NCBI GenBank assembly: GCA_965207535.1
Contig: CBDBMR010000004.1
Location: forward strand, 1-64,000
Source of the DNA: JAJDXO01 sp965207535
GTDB taxonomy: Bacteria > Pseudomonadota > Alphaproteobacteria > Rhodospirillales > UBA2165
Length of the DNA stretch: 64,000 nt
Direction: 5' to 3'
Made by a program: the position numbers and the translations under genes. Numbering within the stretch: the first letter of the stretch is position 1; the number at the start of each line of letters is the position of its first letter. This document shows positions 60,587-64,000 of the stretch, one piece after another. The notes beneath the pieces were generated by a model that saw only the letters and a list, made by a program, of their open reading frames with translations, did no database searches and was not told the origin of the DNA.

Positions 60587-60946
60587 TCAGGTCGCTCCCT
60601 TTTCATTGCGGGTTTCGAGAAATTCCTCGTAGGACATGCCGAGTTGTTGAGCCCCCAACGGGTAGAGACCAACGTCAAAGATCGCGGCAATCCGAACGAC
60701 GTTGTAGATATTGCCGCCGGCTTTCACGAGATTGAGCCAGTCGTTATCGAGGATCAGCTTCTTCTCCTCGTCCGTTAGTTCGAATTGATCCATGACGGCG
60801 CCCGTGTTCGATTTGAATGCGTCACGGTTTTCCGCGCTGTTCAACCACTCGGCCAACCGGTTGATGCGCAAGCCTTTCTCGCTCATCGTCAAATCAAAGA
60901 CGTAAGTGTCCTTGATCGATTTGCCGGGCTTTAGCTGGTCAACCAT
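60587..60946 (-). CDS. ligA: Protocatechuate 4,5-dioxygenase alpha subunit
   Basis: 119-residue helical subunit that covers the LigB active site. KDTYVFDLTMSEKGLRINRLAEWLNSAENRDAFKSNTGAVMDQFELTDEEKKLILDNDWLNLVKAGGNIYNVVRIAAI is the LigA family pattern. It is the promoter-proximal gene of the operon, divergent from the LysR regulator with 123 bp between them. The C-terminus (LGMSYEEFLETRNEKGAT) is complete. No second copy of the pathway genes is visible in the window. Confidence 0.92.
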   Translation of the reverse strand: MVDQLKPGKSIKDTYVFDLTMSEKGLRINRLAEWLNSAENRDAFKSNTGAVMDQFELTDEEKKLILDNDWLNLVKAGGNIYNVVRIAAIFDVGLYPLGAQQLGMSYEEFLETRNEKGAT

Positions 60947-61069
60947 CTCATCACCCTCGTGTCGTGATCCAACGAACCGAGGCGATTTTAAATAGAGCGG
61001 AATAGTTGGACAATATATTATTTTTAAAACATATTATCCCATATTTATTGACAATTAGGTGGTCGAAGC
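60947..61069. promoter_or_regulatory. Divergent ligAB-pobA / lysR control region
   Basis: 123 bp, strikingly AT-rich compared with the flanks (AATATATTATTTTTAAAACA, TATTATCCCATATTTATTG). It must carry both promoters. TTGACAATTAG near 61049 is a candidate -35 toward lysR. The repeated ATATTAT segments could be the LysR-type T-N11-A operator. Confidence 0.6.
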
Positions 61070-61975
61070 ATGGCGAACCAGCTTGATCAAATGAGGGCTT
61101 TCACGGCCGTCGTCGATACGGGTGGATTTACGAAAGCGACCAAGCGCACCGGTACATCGAGGGCGGCGGTAAGCCGCCATATTCTTGATTTGGAGGAGCG
61201 GCTTGGCGCCAGGCTTCTGAACCGCACAACCAGGCAAATGAGCCTCACGGATGTGGGCAGCAACTTCTACGAAAGGTGCTGCCAAATCCTCGACGAGATA
61301 GATATTGCGGAGCGCAGCGTTTTGGATTCCAACTCCGGGCCTCAAGGAACATTGCGCGTCGTCGCGCCAATCAATTTTGGCCTGAACGATTTGGGAGAGG
61401 GTGTTGTCGAATTTCTACGGGAATTTCCCCTCATCCGGTTGGATTTGAGCCTGAATGACCAGTTGGTCGATCCAATGGAGGGCGGATTTGATATCGCCAT
61501 CCGTTTGCTTCAGTCCGAACCGCAGATACCGAAGACCCTAGGTATTCATCGGCTATTCCAATCAACGCGAATGCTGTGCGCGTCACCCGGCTATCTTGAC
61601 CAACATGGCGAGCCGACTACGCCCGATGAGTTGGCCCGGCACCAATGCCTGTCTTACAGCTATGTCGAGGATCCCGGCATCTGGCGCCTATCCCGTAACG
61701 GTCGCGATTACCTTGTGCCTGTTTCAAGCCGGGTAACCACGAGCGCGGGACGGGTAATCGCGGCTGCGGCCGAGCAAGGTCTCGGAATCGCCTATGGGCC
61801 GGAGGCATTTTTTCGTGAACAACTCGCCCGCGGAACCGTCAGGCAGGTAATGGGCGACTACGACCTCCCGCGCGCGTCGATCTACAGCCTGTTTGCGCGG
61901 AGCAAATATGTGCCGGCGAAAATCGATGCCTTCAATGGGTTCATGGAGCGGTTCTTCGAAGGAAAAATCTTTTGA
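61070..61975 (+). CDS. LysR-family transcriptional regulator
   Basis: 301 residues. The N-terminal winged HTH, MRAFTAVVDTGGFTKATKRTGTSRAAVSRHILDLEERLGARLLNRTTRQMSLTDVG, is followed by an effector domain (LRVVAPINFGLNDLGEGVVEFL...). It is divergent from ligA and so probably activates the ligA-ligB-pobA operon in response to 4-hydroxybenzoate or protocatechuate. The RTTRQMSLTDVG motif places it in the large PecT/CrgA-like subgroup. The exact ligand is unknown. Starts at ATG 61070. Confidence 0.88.
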   Translation: MANQLDQMRAFTAVVDTGGFTKATKRTGTSRAAVSRHILDLEERLGARLLNRTTRQMSLTDVGSNFYERCCQILDEIDIAERSVLDSNSGPQGTLRVVAPINFGLNDLGEGVVEFLREFPLIRLDLSLNDQLVDPMEGGFDIAIRLLQSEPQIPKTLGIHRLFQSTRMLCASPGYLDQHGEPTTPDELARHQCLSYSYVEDPGIWRLSRNGRDYLVPVSSRVTTSAGRVIAAAAEQGLGIAYGPEAFFREQLARGTVRQVMGDYDLPRASIYSLFARSKYVPAKIDAFNGFMERFFEGKIF

Positions 61976-62141
61976 CCTGCAAGCAGTCGTAGCGTGATTT
62001 CAGATGTCTCCGTTGGGTCCGGAAGCGACCAGCTCAACGTCCGCTTTCTCGGTTCGGACACGGCCCAGAGCGGACGACGCTGCGGAATAGGTAGCTGCCG
62101 GCCGAATGAGCGCTCTCCTCTTCTGTGATCAGGTCACGAAG
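61976..62141. other. Intergenic region between convergent genes
   Basis: 166 bp between the lysR stop and the end of the leftward FAD hydroxylase gene. GTCCGCTTTC...CAGAGCGGAC can form a weak hairpin (62040-62075) and may terminate both genes. No gene is seen. Confidence 0.35.
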
Positions 62142-63785
62142 CTAGCGTCCGACAACGACATCAAGGATTTGATCCGGAATGCCCGGCTCGGTATCGCCGC
62201 GCCAGGCCACGTGCTGATCGGGGCGGATTAGCGCCAACGGCTTTTCATAAAGCGCCAACAGGCCTGGCTCGGTTACGTCTACGACCGTCATCGGAATATC
62301 ACGGTCCGCCGCTGCTTTCTCAAACCCCGTCACTGGGGGCGGGTTTTCACCCATGCGCAACAGCGTGAACCCGGGACCAAAGCGGTCAAACAATGACTCT
62401 CGTTCTTCAATCCAGTAGTGGGGCGCCCGCCCCCCGGGTGTTGCCGAAGGCACGTAGGCTTTTGGGTCATCGGGCGGCGGGGTCGTACCATCGTCAACGA
62501 TGATCGGCGAGCCGTCATACCGGGCCCCAAGCTGAATTCCCAAGCTGGCGAATTCTTCGCGAAAGGTTTCCACTTCGTTTGCGAATTCGGCGCGTTCAGC
62601 GTCCCCTTCCGGCGAGTCCTCTTCGATGTGGGGCGGTATCTCAAGATTGGCAATTTGTTCAGCGAGATTGCCGGACTCCGTGGTGTTGCGCACGCCGATG
62701 GGTTGGCGTTCCGCTTCGTAGCTCTCGAGCAATTTGGCCCCGCCCCAGCCGTGGTGAACGGCGGCCAGCTTCCAGGCCAGGTTCGCGGCATCATCCATGC
62801 CTGTGTTGAAGCCGAATCCGCCCGAAGGCGTGAATAAGTGAACCGAGTCGCCGGCGAGCAGAACCCGATCCGACTGATAGTGATCCAGTACCAGGGCAAG
62901 CCCAGCCCACCATTCCTGGACGGATACGACCTCGGCACCGACATCAGCTCCGATGGTCGTGTGAAACAATTCCTGAATATCGATGTCCTCGATTTCGGCG
63001 TCCTTGTCGATATGGGCAAGAATGACGAACTCCCCCTGGCAATCGAGGGAGATGCAGTCGAACCGCCGATCGGAGTTGATCGTCAGGTAGTGCCATCCGA
63101 TGGGCATCGTCAAAATGTCATAGACCTTGGGGGCGCGAAGGTAGATCGAGAGCATGCGCCCGTCATAAAAGTCGGTGCCCGAAGACGAGCGGCCGCTGTA
63201 TTTGAAACCGAGCCTCCGGCGGATCATTCCATTCCCGCCATCGCATCCGATCATGTAGCCGGCTCGGACAGCCTTGGTCTCGCCGGTGGATATTTCCTCT
63301 ATTTCGGCCTCGACAAAGCCATCGCCCTGTTCAAATTCGTTCATCCGCCAGCCGAAGCGCAAATCGGAGGCCGGGTGCATTTCAGCGTGCCGCCGAAACA
63401 CCGGCTCAAGATAAAATTGATTGCAGCGATGAATGGGTTCAGGCGTCAGCAGTGTCGGGCCCCACGGTCCCGGGTTGCCGACTTTTTCGTTGGTGCTGGG
63501 CATCTCGATCCTGCCCAGTTCGTACCCGTTGAATCGAGTCAGATAGACGATATCGGTTGAATAATCCGGTGGAACACCAATCTGCCGCAGCTCGGCCGCG
63601 ACACCAAGGCGCCGCAAGTGCTCCATCGACCTTGCATTGACCGTACTGCCCTTGGGGTGGGTCGACGTCGTTTCCTTGACGTCGACAAGTAGAAACGGAA
63701 CGTCCTTTACGCCCAACTCAACGGCAAGAAACAGGCCTACCGTCCCGCCGCCAACGATTAGTACAGGTGTCTCGATGTCTGCCAT
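62142..63785 (-). CDS. FAD-dependent aromatic hydroxylase (PheA/TfdB/MhpA class)
   Basis: 547 residues from ATG 63785; an upstream TTG at 63818 is possible. FAD motif I: TPVLIVGGGTVGLFLAVELG; GCDGGNGMIRRRLG is the DG region; DRVLLAGDSVHLFTPSGGFGFNTGMDDAANLAWKLA is the second FAD motif. The thioredoxin-like C-terminus (DIPMTVVDVTEPGLLALYEKPLALIRPDQHVAWRG) is typical of phenol- and resorcinol-type hydroxylases. It probably hydroxylates a phenolic or aryl acid. It is convergent with lysR and not in the ligAB operon; the specific substrate cannot be read from the sequence. Confidence 0.85.
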   Translation of the reverse strand: MADIETPVLIVGGGTVGLFLAVELGVKDVPFLLVDVKETTSTHPKGSTVNARSMEHLRRLGVAAELRQIGVPPDYSTDIVYLTRFNGYELGRIEMPSTNEKVGNPGPWGPTLLTPEPIHRCNQFYLEPVFRRHAEMHPASDLRFGWRMNEFEQGDGFVEAEIEEISTGETKAVRAGYMIGCDGGNGMIRRRLGFKYSGRSSSGTDFYDGRMLSIYLRAPKVYDILTMPIGWHYLTINSDRRFDCISLDCQGEFVILAHIDKDAEIEDIDIQELFHTTIGADVGAEVVSVQEWWAGLALVLDHYQSDRVLLAGDSVHLFTPSGGFGFNTGMDDAANLAWKLAAVHHGWGGAKLLESYEAERQPIGVRNTTESGNLAEQIANLEIPPHIEEDSPEGDAERAEFANEVETFREEFASLGIQLGARYDGSPIIVDDGTTPPPDDPKAYVPSATPGGRAPHYWIEERESLFDRFGPGFTLLRMGENPPPVTGFEKAAADRDIPMTVVDVTEPGLLALYEKPLALIRPDQHVAWRGDTEPGIPDQILDVVVGR

Positions 63786-64000
63786 GACCGTGTTCGCAAT
63801 GGTTTTCGGTTCGGACAAGCAAGCCCATAGAGTTGCTGTTTGATAGTAACTCTGTCAATGGGACCAGCGGTCGGAAACGACCAACCTGAAGCGCAGTGGT
63901 GGATTGCGCCTCACCAGGTGATAAGCCGCTGCGACCTGTCATCAAATTCGGACAGATGAGTTTTATGGTGATGACAACGCACCGGGGGGTTCGCATATTT
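63786..64000. other. Right-end non-coding stretch
   Basis: 215 bp upstream of the FAD hydroxylase gene. It probably holds that gene's promoter; GTAACTCTGTCAATGGGACC near 63847 is unremarkable. No gene is supported up to the window edge. Confidence 0.3.

Noticed and set aside
59740..60946. Gallate dioxygenase instead of protocatechuate 4,5-dioxygenase
   Set aside because: Gallate dioxygenases are usually single fused chains; here separate alpha and beta subunits sit with pobA, which makes protocatechuate.

Overview
The window is high-GC DNA from a Gram-negative, most probably an alphaproteobacterium of Rhodospirillales type. The clues are a DUF3576 lipoprotein, an alphaproteobacterial porin, a protocatechuate 4,5-cleavage operon and IS630/IS5 (IS427 group)/IS21/IS110 elements. 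Most of it is accessory DNA, with chromosomal-looking genes at the left edge (porin, DUF3576) and on the right (solute-binding protein, cytochrome c, aromatic catabolism).

Layout. 1-1.16 kb: divergent porin and DUF3576 genes. 1.38-8.27 kb: a nested insertion-sequence array of three IS630-type elements laid end to end and sharing TA dinucleotides. Each shared TA is occupied by an IS5 copy, and an IS21 element sits inside the second IS630. 8.2-16.1 kb: a type I-G (formerly I-U) CRISPR-Cas effector operon (cas3-csb3-csb1-csb2) with a divergent cas4 whose 3' end has been replaced by an IS630 fragment; no cas1, cas2 or array is present. 16.5-19.8 kb: DUF2927 protein, small membrane protein, S9 peptidase. 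20.0-29.7 kb: remains of a conjugative or integrative element (MobF relaxase lacking its N-terminus, HicAB, RHH protein, DUF2493 protein, SSB, a zinc-ribbon repeat protein and small genes). 29.9-43 kb: a lower-GC defence-like island with a nuclease-STAND NTPase, HigBA, an MmeI-like restriction-modification enzyme and a PIN-like protein, closed by a complete IS110/IS1111 element. 44.5-48.1 kb: DUF2513 protein and two overlapping tyrosine recombinases. 49-58 kb: a solute-binding protein, a third recombinase fused to an element-derived C-terminal domain, a second HigBA, ankyrin, lipoprotein and cytochrome c genes, and a fourth recombinase. 58.5-63.8 kb: ligA-ligB-pobA with a divergent LysR regulator and a second FAD aromatic hydroxylase.

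The most unusual signal is a family of 28-30 bp hairpin elements. They have ends T(C/A)AGGTCA...TGACCGA, make no target duplication, and are inserted inside insertion sequences. Four lie in the 1.4-4.2 kb IS array and two near 20.4-20.7 kb, with a related core at 49.97 kb. Two copies sit at the same codon boundary next to a DDE catalytic Asp in two different IS630 transposases, one precedes the catalytic PIE motif, one follows an IS5 start codon (a second IS5 copy preserves the empty site), and one adds ten in-frame residues to an IS110 transposase. The sites share a TC(A/G)NN sequence just upstream. Together this looks like a mobile mini-hairpin that targets transposons, possibly moved in trans by a HUH/Y1-type enzyme that is not in this window.

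Genes that probably work together: the I-G effector set can in principle still interfere if crRNAs are supplied elsewhere; HigB-HigA-MmeI-PIN form one tightly spaced rightward operon; LigA/LigB/PobA convert 4-hydroxybenzoate through protocatechuate to the ring-cleaved product, probably under the divergent LysR protein. All calls are from reading the sequence; no database search was run.
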